Assembly: GCF_003660105.1 (NCBI RefSeq) | Contig: NZ_CP032823.1 | Location: 372,001 to 436,000, forward strand | Direction: 5' to 3' | DNA length: 64,000 nucleotides | Source of the DNA: Aliarcobacter cryaerophilus ATCC 43158 | GTDB lineage: Bacteria > Campylobacterota > Campylobacteria > Campylobacterales > Arcobacteraceae | In this document: piece after piece, positions 8,881-16,675 of the stretch | How the letters are laid out: the number at the start of each line of letters is the position of its first letter | Numbering within the stretch: the stretch's first letter is position 1 | Position numbers and translations under genes: made by a program | Notes under the pieces: generated by a model | Databases searched by the model: none | What the model was told of the DNA's origin: nothing | What the model saw: the letters and a program-made list of their open reading frames with translations, nothing else

Positions 8881-9973
8881 TTATTAGTTTAAGACCTTTT
8901 TCAATCTGCTCAAAATTTGAGTGGGTATAGTTGAATCTTATCTCACCATTTGGTATTTTGTCTATATAAAACTGATTTCCTGGAACATAAACAACCTTTT
9001 TCTTTAAACACTCTTGAACTAGAGCAAAAGTGTCAATCTTATCTTCAAAACCACCATATAAAAACATTCCACCTTTTGGTGTTTGATGTTTAAATTCAGG
9101 CATTATAGCTTTTAAAGATTTTGAAAAAAATTGTGCTTTTGCTTTATAGTCATCTCTTATTTCTTGAAGATGTTTTTCATATTTTTGTTCATCTTTTAAA
9201 TACTCAGCTAAGATATATTGTGAAAGACCGCAAGAGTGTAAATCAATACTCTCTTTTATTATCAACAGAGATTTTATTTTTTCTTCATTTGCTCTTATCC
9301 AACCAATTCTTAGACTTGGAACTAAAGTTTTAGAAAAACTTCCTAAATGAAAAGAGTGGTTTGGTACTGATGCACTTATATATTTACTTTTTTTCTCAAA
9401 GTATAGTTCGCTGTATGGACTATCTTCTATTAAAATTCCATTATATTTTTTTACTATATTTGAAACTTCTTCTCTCTTTTTATTACTATAAGTAGTAGCA
9501 CTTGGATTTTGGAAATCAGGAATTAAATAAGTTAATTTTGTATTTTTAAAACTATTTTCAAACTCATCTATATTTAAGCCATCATCTTCTAATTTTACAC
9601 CTTGCATTTTTAAATAATTTAATCTAAAAATATTCATAGCACCCAAATACGAAGGTTCTTCAATAGTGATATCTTTGTTCTCAAAAAACTTTGCCAAAAT
9701 ATACATTGCTTGTTGGCTTCCTGTTGTGATTAAGATATTTTCTTTTGTTGTAGGAAAACCTTCATTTGTATATCTTTGTGCAATTTGCTCTCTTAGTTCA
9801 TTTATTCCATTGCTAATTGTGTATTGATAAACTTTTGGATTCTCAATTGCTTTTAGTGTTGCTATTTTTAAATCTTCCTTTGGAAATAGATTTTCGCTTG
9901 GAAGTCCTCCTGCAAATGAGATAGTCTCTTCATCTATTGCTTCAAGAATCTCTCTAATAAATGATCTTTTCAT
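8867..9973 (-). CDS. PLP-dependent class I/II aminotransferase (2-aminoadipate/aromatic type)
   Basis: A fold-type I aminotransferase of the subgroup related to LysN and the MocR C-terminal domain. It has ISFAGGLPSENLFP near the N-terminus, TTGSQQAMYILAK (cofactor phosphate loop), PDFQNPSATT (PLP-ring Asn/Asp region), the PLP lysine in HLGSFSKTLVPSLRIGW, and a C-terminal arginine in IRFNYTH. Substrate cannot be read from sequence. The open frame extends to an ATG at 10015, but the ATG at 9973 with AAGGAG upstream is preferred, giving 368 residues. It is divergent from an AraC-type regulator, with an inverted repeat covering the alternative upstream start. Confidence 0.9.
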   Translation of the reverse strand: MKRSFIREILEAIDEETISFAGGLPSENLFPKEDLKIATLKAIENPKVYQYTISNGINELREQIAQRYTNEGFPTTKENILITTGSQQAMYILAKFFENKDITIEEPSYLGAMNIFRLNYLKMQGVKLEDDGLNIDEFENSFKNTKLTYLIPDFQNPSATTYSNKKREEVSNIVKKYNGILIEDSPYSELYFEKKSKYISASVPNHSFHLGSFSKTLVPSLRIGWIRANEEKIKSLLIIKESIDLHSCGLSQYILAEYLKDEQKYEKHLQEIRDDYKAKAQFFSKSLKAIMPEFKHQTPKGGMFLYGGFEDKIDTFALVQECLKKKVVYVPGNQFYIDKIPNGEIRFNYTHSNFEQIEKGLKLIKSCL

Positions 9974-9987
9974 AAATTCTCCTTTTA

Positions 9988-10016
9988 AATGGTTTCCCAT
10001 TTTAAAGGGTACCATT
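9988..10016. promoter_or_regulatory. inverted repeat, candidate operator for the aminotransferase gene
   Basis: An imperfect dyad AATGGT-TT-CCC / GGG-T-ACCATT centred about 28 bases upstream of the preferred aminotransferase ATG, in the divergent region shared with the AraC-type regulator. Plausible binding site, or an RNA hairpin near the ribosome-binding site. Confidence 0.4.
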
Positions 10017-10113
10017 AAATTTTATATAATTTTACAGCAATAAAAATATTAATACTTTACATAAAATGCTTTTATTATTATCAATTATTGCTAAATTTAT
10101 ATACATTTATTGA

Positions 10114-10119
10114 TATAAT
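10114..10119 (+). promoter_or_regulatory. -10 element of the AraC-type regulator gene, predicting a leaderless mRNA
   Basis: TGATATAAT with the TATAAT hexamer ending 6 bases before the ATG at 10126. Normal -10 to start spacing places transcription initiation at or within a base of the ATG. No Shine-Dalgarno sequence is present. Confidence 0.6.
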
Positions 10120-10125
10120 AGTTTT

Positions 10126-11001
10126 ATGAAAAAATCTACTTATGAAAAAAGAGCAAAAATTGCAAATGATGTTATGAATTATATTTATAAATATATTGAT
10201 ACAAACATAAATATAGATGAGTTAAGTTGTCAACTAAATATTAGTAAATTCCATCTTCATAGAATTTTTAAAGAAGAGTTTGGAAAAAATATTTATGAAA
10301 GTATTAAATCAATAAGACTTGAAAAAGCTGCAAATTTACTTATTACAAACAAGTTTTCAACTATTTCAACTATTTCTTCAATGATAGGATATAGTTCGCA
10401 AACTTCATTTATAAGAAGTTTTAAACAAAGATTTAACATGACACCAAAAGAGTGGAAAAATGGTGGTTATAAAGAGTATTCAAATAAAATAGTTGAAGAG
10501 TTTTCACAAGATATTAAAACTAAAGATTTTTTCAATATTGAACCAACAATTGAAAAAATGCCACAAATGAAAGGTTATTATATTAGGCATAAAGGTTATG
10601 ATAAAACTATTAAACAAACTTGGGCAAAGCTTCAAACTTGGATATATACAAATGAGATAAAATCTTATAAACAAATGGCTTTGCATCACGATAATCCAAT
10701 AATAACTCCACTTAATGAGTGCCAATATATTGCAATTGCTGTTTTAGATGAGAATGAAGAATTAAAAGATTTATCACTTCCAACCTTGGATATTCCAAAA
10801 GGAATTTATGCAAAGTTTAGTTTAAATGGAAAATATGGAGATGTAATAAAGCTAATTCAGTGGGTTTATCATGTTTGGCTAATAAAAAGTGGTTATGAAA
10901 CAACAACAAATCCATCGTATACAATTTATGAGAAAAATCATTTTTTAAGTTCAGATAATGAGTTTATTTTAGATTTTTATCTACCAATAAAATATGCTTA
11001 A
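10126..11001 (+). CDS. AraC-family regulator with GyrI-like effector-binding domain
   Basis: 291 residues. Residues 10-110 are a double helix-turn-helix AraC DNA-binding domain (ISKFHLHRIFKEEFG, then the conserved IGYSSQTSFIRSFKQRFNMT and PKEW). Residues about 135-290 resemble the GyrI-like/BmrR effector-binding fold that binds small hydrophobic or cationic compounds. The arrangement is that of Rob/SoxS-like multidrug or detoxification regulators. No efflux gene is adjacent; it is divergent from the aminotransferase. It probably starts translation on a leaderless transcript. Confidence 0.92.
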   Translation: MKKSTYEKRAKIANDVMNYIYKYIDTNINIDELSCQLNISKFHLHRIFKEEFGKNIYESIKSIRLEKAANLLITNKFSTISTISSMIGYSSQTSFIRSFKQRFNMTPKEWKNGGYKEYSNKIVEEFSQDIKTKDFFNIEPTIEKMPQMKGYYIRHKGYDKTIKQTWAKLQTWIYTNEIKSYKQMALHHDNPIITPLNECQYIAIAVLDENEELKDLSLPTLDIPKGIYAKFSLNGKYGDVIKLIQWVYHVWLIKSGYETTTNPSYTIYEKNHFLSSDNEFILDFYLPIKYA

Positions 11002-11022
11002 GACTTGTTCTCAAGGCTATTT

Positions 11023-11094
11023 ATGTTTTTATTCTACTTTTTTAGTGGATATTTCTCAAAGATAGAGCCAAAGGCACAAGAATCTGCGCTATAA
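11023..11094 (+). CDS. possible 23-residue peptide ORF or gene remnant
   Basis: ATG at 11023, with AAGG 7 bases upstream, opens a 23-codon frame: a short hydrophobic stretch (MFLFYFFSGYF) followed by SKIEPKAQESAL and a TAA. It lies in the 124-bp gap between the AraC-type regulator and the Nudix gene. The sequence looks protein-like rather than random, so it may be the tail of a decayed membrane protein or a true small peptide. Function unknown. Confidence 0.25.
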   Translation: MFLFYFFSGYFSKIEPKAQESAL

Positions 11095-11125
11095 AAAGTA
11101 GTTATTAAATAAAAAGGAAATTATT

Positions 11126-11902
11126 ATGAATAGTAGTATTGAATATATATCAAATTTTAAAACAAGCCTTGATCCATACAATGGAATAACAATTTTAAGT
11201 GAAGATTTACCAGAAGATATTTTGGATTTTGAACAAAACTTAAAAGATTTAATAGAAAAAGTAAAAGATAATAAAAATTTAATTTGGATTTATATAGACA
11301 TAAAAAAATCAAACTTTATTCCAATAGCTACAAAATTTGGTTTTACATTTCACTCTTGTAATAGTGATTATATATTGCTTGTAAAAGTTTTAAAACAAAA
11401 TGCGATAGTTCCAACTTTAGCAAATCATACTTTAGGTGTTGGAGCTGTTGTTATAAATAGTAAAAATGAGATTTTACTTATAAAAGAGATAGTTAGAAAT
11501 GAGTATTATAAACTTCCAGGTGGTCATATTGATGATGCTGAGATGATTTCACAAGCTTTGAGTCGTGAAGTTTTTGAGGAGACTGGAGTTGTAGTAGATT
11601 TTGAAAAGATTGTATCTATTGGTCATTTTTACCCACATCAATTTCATAAATCAAACTTGTATGTTTTATGTCTTGCGAAGCCTAAAAGTTTAAAAATAGA
11701 TGTAAAAGATAAAGAGGAGATAAGTGAAGCTATATGGCTAGATATAGATGAGATGTTTAGAAGAGATGATATTCATGATTACACAAAAACTATTGTAAAA
11801 TCAGCGATTAGTAATTGTGGATTGTATAAAAGTGAAACTCCGATTTTAGGTCATCTTAAAAATGAATTTGAACTGTTTTTTGTAAAAGAAAGCAAAAACT
11901 AA
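11126..11902 (+). CDS. Nudix hydrolase with N-terminal pre-Nudix domain
   Basis: 258 residues. Residues 1-90 resemble the pre-Nudix (NUDT6-like, GNAT-related) domain, including the motif NFIPIATKFGFTFH. Residues about 105-235 are the Nudix fold with a perfect Nudix box GGHIDDAE(x7)REVFEETGV, whose glutamates bind Mg2+. Relatives act on ADP-ribose, NAD(H) or other nucleoside diphosphate derivatives; the substrate here is not readable. AAAGGA precedes the ATG. RidA lies 34 bases downstream in the same direction, so a small metabolite-repair operon is likely. Confidence 0.9.
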   Translation: MNSSIEYISNFKTSLDPYNGITILSEDLPEDILDFEQNLKDLIEKVKDNKNLIWIYIDIKKSNFIPIATKFGFTFHSCNSDYILLVKVLKQNAIVPTLANHTLGVGAVVINSKNEILLIKEIVRNEYYKLPGGHIDDAEMISQALSREVFEETGVVVDFEKIVSIGHFYPHQFHKSNLYVLCLAKPKSLKIDVKDKEEISEAIWLDIDEMFRRDDIHDYTKTIVKSAISNCGLYKSETPILGHLKNEFELFFVKESKN

Positions 11903-11936
11903 ATATAATAAATTTTTTAAAAGTTAAAGGATAAAA

Positions 11937-12320
11937 ATGAAAAAAATAATAAGTACGACAAAAGCTCCAAGTGCTATTGGACCATATAATCAAGCAACTA
12001 GTTTTGAAAAATTAGTTTTTACTTCTGGACAAATTGCACTAGATCCAAAAAATATGGAGATTTTAAATGGTGGAGTTCAAGAGCAGACAAAACAAGTTAT
12101 GGAAAATTTAAAAGCAGTTTTAGAAGAAGCTGGAAGCTCTTTTGAAAATGTATTAAAAACAACTTGTTATCTATCAGATATGGATAATTTTGTAGCTTTC
12201 AACGAAATCTATGGACAATATTTTAAAGCCGAAACTGCTCCTGCAAGAAGCACGGTTGCCGTTAAAACTTTACCAAAAAATGTTTTAGTTGAAGTGGATG
12301 TAATAGCATTTAAAAACTAA
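11937..12320 (+). CDS. ridA: RidA-family enamine/imine deaminase
   Basis: 127 residues, standard for the YjgF/RidA family, which forms trimers that hydrolyse reactive 2-aminoacrylate and related imines released by PLP enzymes. Conserved motifs are TKAPSAIGPYNQA, FTSGQIALDP, TCYLSDMDNF and the catalytic-arginine segment APARSTVAVKTLP near the end, then VEVDVIA. AAAGGA lies 7 bases before the ATG. PLP enzymes are encoded nearby (8867-9973, 13999-14880), which fits a role in clearing their by-products. Confidence 0.93.
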   Translation: MKKIISTTKAPSAIGPYNQATSFEKLVFTSGQIALDPKNMEILNGGVQEQTKQVMENLKAVLEEAGSSFENVLKTTCYLSDMDNFVAFNEIYGQYFKAETAPARSTVAVKTLPKNVLVEVDVIAFKN

Positions 12321-12334
12321 TATTTTTTATAAAA

Positions 12335-12360
12335 TAATCGCCTAAACAATAGGGCGATTA
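12335..12360 (-). terminator. terminator of the thrE-like operon
   Basis: An 8-bp stem TAATCGCC/GGCGATTA with a 10-base loop. Read on the minus strand it is followed by TTTTATAAAAAATA, a U-rich tail. It overlaps the stop codon of the gene it terminates. Confidence 0.65.
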
Positions 12361-12809
12361 AGTCTTAAAAAATATAAAGATGGAAGAACTAAACCAAAAG
12401 TGATAGCTATTAAAACAGCAATAGCTTTAAGCCCGTTGTGAACAAATAGCTCTATTAATTCAATACTTGCACCAAATCTATTAATATCTATTAAAGCAAT
12501 CATCGCTCCAAAAGCATAAGTCCCTGGTAAAATAGGAATAATAGAAGCAACAGTATATACAGGTCTTGGTATTTTGTATTTTCTTGACCAATATAAAGCT
12601 ATTATCCCAATTACTGCAGAAGCTAAAAATGTAGATATTTCAATTCCGAAATTTAAGTGTAAAAATATAGTTCTTAAATCATAAACAATTGCTCCACCTA
12701 AGGCGCAATATTTTAAAGTATATTTTGGAACATTAAAAACCATCCCAAATCCCAAAGATGCAGTTGCAGCAAAAGTAGCATCTATGAGTAATTGTAATAA
12801 AAATTCCAT
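12342..12809 (-). CDS. threonine/serine exporter family, C-terminal-type subunit (DUF3815-like)
   Basis: 155 residues, four to five hydrophobic helices. The sequence resembles the short half of ThrE-type exporters: an N-terminal ATFAATASLGFGMVFNVP motif, the short loop ALGGAIVYDLRT, and ARKY/PRPVYTVASIIPILPG in the middle. It lies 1 base downstream of the long subunit, in the same transcript. Split ThrE pairs of this kind probably export threonine and serine; dicarboxylate export has been suggested for relatives. The substrate here is inferred only. Confidence 0.8.
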   Translation of the reverse strand: MEFLLQLLIDATFAATASLGFGMVFNVPKYTLKYCALGGAIVYDLRTIFLHLNFGIEISTFLASAVIGIIALYWSRKYKIPRPVYTVASIIPILPGTYAFGAMIALIDINRFGASIELIELFVHNGLKAIAVLIAITFGLVLPSLYFLRLNRPIV

Positions 12810-12810
12810 A

Positions 12811-13587
12811 TTAAGCCTTTAGTCCTAAAATAGCAATAGCCAATATAATTCCAACAGATGTAGCAAGTGTTAAAATCATACCATCCATCCATCGTCCCCA
12901 ACCCATCATCATATAACCTTTGAATGAGTCTAAAAAAGAGTTTACAAAAGCAAATCCAGGTGCCAAAAGTAGTACACTAGCTGCCATTGCAATATTTGGA
13001 GTATCTGTAAAGCCATATATTTTTGATAATCCAGAAATAATTGTAGCTACAAAAGCAGTTATCCCAAAAACTATAATCATCACAAATCTTCTTTTTGATA
13101 ACTCTTGTCTTGTAAACATAGCAATACCTGAAGCTAAAAAAGTGATAACAAGAGACATAAAATCACCACCTTGTAAATATGCAAAAGATGCACAACTAAG
13201 AGCAACCATAAGAACAACCAACCATCTATTGTAGTAATTTGGCTCAATTTGTTTTAAAATAGTGTATAAATATCTAATATCATAGTTTACTTCATTGTCT
13301 GATTTTTCCATATCTAAAACTATTTTTTGAATTTCACAAACTATACTCATATTTATAGGTTTATGGTGGACTCTTCTTGTAGTTGTTACAGATTGTCCAT
13401 GATGAAGAGTTGTTAAAACTATTGCAGATGGTATCAAAGATATTTCAACACTTGAAGCACCTAAAACTTTTCCTAATCTTTGAGCTGTTTGCTCTATTAA
13501 AATACTTTCAGCTCCATATTCGCTCATTAAAACAGCAGCTTTTACAATACCTCTTGTGATTATCGATTGTTCTTCGTAAGATAGCAT
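12811..13587 (-). CDS. threonine/serine exporter ThrE N-terminal-type subunit (DUF1212-like)
   Basis: About 258 residues. The N-terminal soluble part has features of the ThrE family: RGIVKAAVLMSEYGAES, SVEISLIPSAIVLTT and the Arg/His-rich TTRRVHHKPINM. It is followed by about five membrane helices. The open frame extends to a TTG at 13623, but that codon overlaps the predicted -10 element, so the ATG at 13587 is preferred. It pairs with the short subunit immediately downstream. Export of threonine/serine is the family function. Confidence 0.82.
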   Translation of the reverse strand: MLSYEEQSIITRGIVKAAVLMSEYGAESILIEQTAQRLGKVLGASSVEISLIPSAIVLTTLHHGQSVTTTRRVHHKPINMSIVCEIQKIVLDMEKSDNEVNYDIRYLYTILKQIEPNYYNRWLVVLMVALSCASFAYLQGGDFMSLVITFLASGIAMFTRQELSKRRFVMIIVFGITAFVATIISGLSKIYGFTDTPNIAMAASVLLLAPGFAFVNSFLDSFKGYMMMGWGRWMDGMILTLATSVGIILAIAILGLKA

Positions 13588-13622
13588 TTTAATTTTTCTC
13601 TTTTTAATTTTTAAATTTTGCA

Positions 13623-13644
13623 ATTATACAAGTTTTGATATAAT
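13623..13644. promoter_or_regulatory. overlapping divergent promoters
   Basis: A minus-strand TATAAT (13628 to 13623) serves the thrE-like operon, and a plus-strand TTGATATAAT (TATAAT at 13639-13644) serves the gene at 13665. The two -10 boxes are only 10 bases apart, so polymerases should compete. Confidence 0.55.
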
Positions 13645-13664
13645 AAACGCTTTTAAGGATAACA

Positions 13665-13994
13665 ATGAAAGATACAAGTCAATACTTTGCAAAAAAAAAT
13701 ATACTTTTTAAAGAGTTAAAAGAGATTTTACCAAAAGAGTTAAAGAGTAAAAAGAAGATAAGAATCTTTGTAGGTTCAAGCACAGATTTAAAATTTTATG
13801 CAATATTTGTATTGTCAAGTAAAAGCAGATTTATCAAAAAAAGTTCAGATGAGCTAGAAAATTTGTATAATCTTTTGGTAAATCATCAAAACCATAACTT
13901 CAAAGTAAAAACACTATTTATACAAAGTGAAATTTGTAGTAAAACAAAACAACATTTAAAAGATACTGGTTGGACAATAGTAGAGCAAAAGTAG
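13665..13994 (+). CDS. hypothetical protein, 109 residues
   Basis: A small basic alpha/beta-looking protein with Lys-rich N-terminus, a hydrophobic strand RIFVGSSTDLKFYAIFVLSS, and a C-terminal segment ending in DTGWTIVEQK. AAGGA lies 6 bases upstream of the ATG and a good -10 is at 13639-13644, so it is very probably expressed. It may be a nucleic-acid or protein-binding fold, but no family was recognised. It is convergent with the desulfhydrase-like gene, with only 4 bases between the stops. Confidence 0.7.
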   Translation: MKDTSQYFAKKNILFKELKEILPKELKSKKKIRIFVGSSTDLKFYAIFVLSSKSRFIKKSSDELENLYNLLVNHQNHNFKVKTLFIQSEICSKTKQHLKDTGWTIVEQK

Positions 13995-13998
13995 TTTT

Positions 13999-14880
13999 TT
14001 ATATAGAGTCTAAATAGTTTGAAAATTTAAATTTATATCTTTCAAGCATCGTTTTATTTCCTAAAACTCCACCTTGATGAATATATAAAAATACGAAATC
14101 ATCTTTATTTTCTAAATTTTTTACAAAATCTTCAAAAACAATCCATCCTAAACTATCATAAAGTAGGTCAAACTCTATATTTGTTTGTTTTAAAAGTTCT
14201 ATATGTTTAAAATAAAACTCTTTATAAAGTTTTCCAAAATGATATTTTTTCTCTTTTTTTAAAATTTTTGGATGATTTTTTTCTTCTAAAGCTAAAAACT
14301 GCTCTTTTAAGTACTTATCATCACCTACGCAAGAGCAAGTAAAAACTTCAAAAGGCAAAAATTTTTGTAAATATAGTGCAGTTGTTCCCGTACCGCTTGG
14401 TAAAAATATTTTCAGTTTCTTATCTTCAAAATTTTGTTCTTTTGCCCAATATTTTATTTCGTTTGCTAATATTTCTATTCCAAAGCTAGCCTCTTTTACT
14501 GCTCCGCCTTCACTTATGAATAACTCATTTTCTTTAAAATTTTGTGGAACTTCAGCAATAATTAAATTCATACCATTTTTAATTGATTCTTTGTAATTTC
14601 CATTTGGATTTTTACTTAAAATATCTGGTAAATGTGATACATAGTAGTCAAAATTTAGATTTTTTAATTTGCACAAAACAGATAAAGAGTACATTGCATT
14701 TGATTGATTTGAGCCATGAGATATTATTTTTTCAATACCTTGTAAATTATTTTTTAAAAAGTAGTAAAATTTTCTAGCTTTATTTCCACTAAAATCACTA
14801 TGTAGCAAATCATCTCTTTTTACAAAATATTTTTGATTGTTTAAAAAAATTTTAGATGTTTTTGAGTTTATAAATTGCAT
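13999..14880 (-). CDS. D-cysteine desulfhydrase/ACC deaminase-like PLP enzyme
   Basis: 293 residues, fold-type II PLP enzyme of the ACC deaminase/D-cysteine desulfhydrase group. YFVKRDDLLHSDFSGNKARK contains the PLP-binding lysine (about residue 35). ISHGSNQSNAMYS is the cofactor or substrate loop, ISEGGAVKEASFG a second binding loop, and LPSGTGTTALYL holds the PLP phosphate. Members deaminate D-cysteine or related small amino acids to keto acids and ammonia. The substrate is uncertain. Single-gene unit, divergent from exbB. Confidence 0.88.
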   Translation of the reverse strand: MQFINSKTSKIFLNNQKYFVKRDDLLHSDFSGNKARKFYYFLKNNLQGIEKIISHGSNQSNAMYSLSVLCKLKNLNFDYYVSHLPDILSKNPNGNYKESIKNGMNLIIAEVPQNFKENELFISEGGAVKEASFGIEILANEIKYWAKEQNFEDKKLKIFLPSGTGTTALYLQKFLPFEVFTCSCVGDDKYLKEQFLALEEKNHPKILKKEKKYHFGKLYKEFYFKHIELLKQTNIEFDLLYDSLGWIVFEDFVKNLENKDDFVFLYIHQGGVLGNKTMLERYKFKFSNYLDSI

Positions 14881-14940
14881 AAATACCTATTTGTAAATAA
14901 TTTTTCAATATAATATCTAAAAATTTCAAAAGGCTTTCAT

Positions 14941-15420
14941 ATGAACTTATTAGAATTTATAGACAAGGGTGGGATTATAGTCTATATTTTAATTTTCTTA
15001 AATATTATTGGGTTTACAATAATTATTTGGAAATTTACAACTCTTCCTCAGGTCAATAAAACAATAGCAAAAATAGCTTCAAGATTGGATTTTAATCACT
15101 CAACAAATGCACAAATTGAGTATGAAGTAAAAAAATTAGAATCAGGTCTTGTAATTATAAAAAATATTGCAATAATCTCTCCACTCCTTGGACTTTTAGG
15201 AACTGTTGTTGGAATTTATAGTTCATTTGAAGAGATAACGATAAAAGGTTTAGGTGATCCTACAATATTTTCAGGTGGAATTGCAGTTGCTCTTATTACA
15301 ACAATTGCTGGGATAATTGTATCAATTCCTCATCAAATAGCCTACAATCACTTCATAAGCCTTGTTGATAAAATCGAAATAAAAGCTAAAAAAGAGCTAG
15401 TAAAAGAAGAAAATAGATGA
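14941..15420 (+). CDS. exbB: ExbB/TolQ/MotA-family proton channel subunit
   Basis: 159 residues, a short ExbB/TolQ homologue with three membrane helices: residues about 12-30, then two near 75-95 and 115-135. The conserved segment IAIISPLLGLLGTVVGIYSSF and the third helix SGGIAVALITTIAGIIVSIP line the proton pathway. It pairs with exbD, overlapping by 4 bases, to energise TonB-dependent transport or Tol-Pal function. No tonB or tolA gene follows; the next gene is a DNA methylase. A TATAAT box lies upstream of the ATG, with AAAGG as ribosome site. Confidence 0.88.
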   Translation: MNLLEFIDKGGIIVYILIFLNIIGFTIIIWKFTTLPQVNKTIAKIASRLDFNHSTNAQIEYEVKKLESGLVIIKNIAIISPLLGLLGTVVGIYSSFEEITIKGLGDPTIFSGGIAVALITTIAGIIVSIPHQIAYNHFISLVDKIEIKAKKELVKEENR

Positions 15421-15806
15421 AACGAAGAGAGCATTTGGGACTTGATTTAACACCAATTATTGATGTTGTTTTTATTCTTTTAATCTTTTTTATAGTTACA
15501 AGTGTTTTTAAAAAAGAGGAACTTGCTCTTATGCTTGAACTTCCTAGCTCAAATGCAAAAAGTATGCAAGTAAAATCTGAACAAATTTTTATAGAGTTAA
15601 GTGTAGATAAACTAGCTATTAGAGGTATTGAAGTCTCATTTTCTTCACTAGAAGATAATCTAAAAAGTATAAAAAACAAAGAAGAACCTGTAATTGTTAG
15701 AATTGATAAAAAAGTACCATATGAAAAAGTTGTAAAAGTTCTTGATTTACTTCAAAAATATAGTTTGAATAATTTGGCTTTGGTTACGAATGAAGAGAAA
15801 AAATGA
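15417..15806 (+). CDS. exbD: ExbD/TolR-family biopolymer transport protein
   Basis: 129 residues. Short cytoplasmic start RREHLGLDLTPIIDVVFILL carrying the essential membrane aspartate (D in IIDVVF), one membrane helix, then a periplasmic domain with the typical PVIVRIDKKVPYEKVVKVLD. Works with ExbB to convert the proton gradient into work on TonB or TolA. The start overlaps exbB (ATGA), and the stop overlaps the DNA methylase gene by 4 bases, so the accessory cassette downstream is coupled to this housekeeping pair. Confidence 0.9.
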   Translation: MKRREHLGLDLTPIIDVVFILLIFFIVTSVFKKEELALMLELPSSNAKSMQVKSEQIFIELSVDKLAIRGIEVSFSSLEDNLKSIKNKEEPVIVRIDKKVPYEKVVKVLDLLQKYSLNNLALVTNEEKK

Positions 15807-16675
15807 CAAAAGCAGTAGTAAGAGAAAAAACTTTTCAACCATTTGTAAAATGGGTAGGTGGAAAAAGAGGATTACTATCTCAAATAATTCCACTATTGCC
15901 AAAAAAATTTAATAACTATTTTGAGCCATTTGTTGGTGGTGGAGCTTTGTTTTTTGAATTAAAGAATTTAGGATTACTTGATAATAAAGAGATTTTTTTG
16001 TTTGATATAAACTCTGAACTTATAAATGCCTATAATGTAGTAAAAAACTATCCAAATCAGCTTATAAATGAACTTGAAACTTTTAAACAAAAACATACTA
16101 AAGAGTTTTATTATGAGATTAGAGCTTGGGATAGACAAAATAATTTTTTACAAAGAAGCGAAATACAAAGAGCTTCAAGATTTATATATCTAAACAAAAC
16201 TTGTTTTAATGGGCTTTATAGAGTAAATAAAAAGAATCAAAATAATGTTCCAATAGGAAATTATAAAAATCCAAATATTTGTGATTATGGTGTGATTTTG
16301 AGTGCTAGTAATGCTTTGCAAAATGTAAATATTTTAAATGATAGTTATAAAGAAGTTTTAAAATATGCTTCAAAAGATGATTTGGTTTATTTTGATCCAC
16401 CGTATTATCCACTTACACAAACTTCTAGTTTTACTTCATATAGTGAATTTGAGTTTTTAGAAAAAGAGCAAATTGAACTTTTTGATATTTTTAGAAGTTT
16501 GAGTGAAAAGAGATGTAAAGTTGCACAAAGTAATTCAAATAGTAAATTTATAAATAATGTGTATAATGAATATAAAATATATGAAATTATTTTTGCAAAT
16601 AGAAATATTAATAGTAAAATATCTCAAAGAGGAAAAATTCAAGAACTTTTAATTAGGAGTTATAAAAATGAGTGA
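15803..16675 (+). CDS. D12-class DNA adenine-N6 methyltransferase (Dam-like)
   Basis: 290 residues. Motif I in FVKWVGGKRGLLSQI followed by FEPFVGGGALFFEL binds SAM. Motif IV, the catalytic DPPY, occurs in LVYFDPPYYPLTQTSSFT. The region RFIYLNKTCFNGLYRVNKKN is typical of the M.DpnII/Dam class, which usually methylates GATC; the recognition site here is not proven. The ATG overlaps the exbD stop (ATGA) and the end overlaps the DUF262 gene by 8 bases. It is therefore the first gene of a tightly coupled cassette with the DUF262 and HEPN genes, likely a modification or defence unit. Confidence 0.92.
   Translation: MTKAVVREKTFQPFVKWVGGKRGLLSQIIPLLPKKFNNYFEPFVGGGALFFELKNLGLLDNKEIFLFDINSELINAYNVVKNYPNQLINELETFKQKHTKEFYYEIRAWDRQNNFLQRSEIQRASRFIYLNKTCFNGLYRVNKKNQNNVPIGNYKNPNICDYGVILSASNALQNVNILNDSYKEVLKYASKDDLVYFDPPYYPLTQTSSFTSYSEFEFLEKEQIELFDIFRSLSEKRCKVAQSNSNSKFINNVYNEYKIYEIIFANRNINSKISQRGKIQELLIRSYKNE

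Noticed and set aside
12920-13234. 104-codon plus-strand frame inside the ThrE-like gene
   Set aside because: Antisense to a membrane protein with family motifs; no ribosome site and no recognisable domain.
15386-15679. 97-codon minus-strand frame over exbB/exbD
   Set aside because: Antisense to exbD, which has the essential Asp and correct length. No start-site support.
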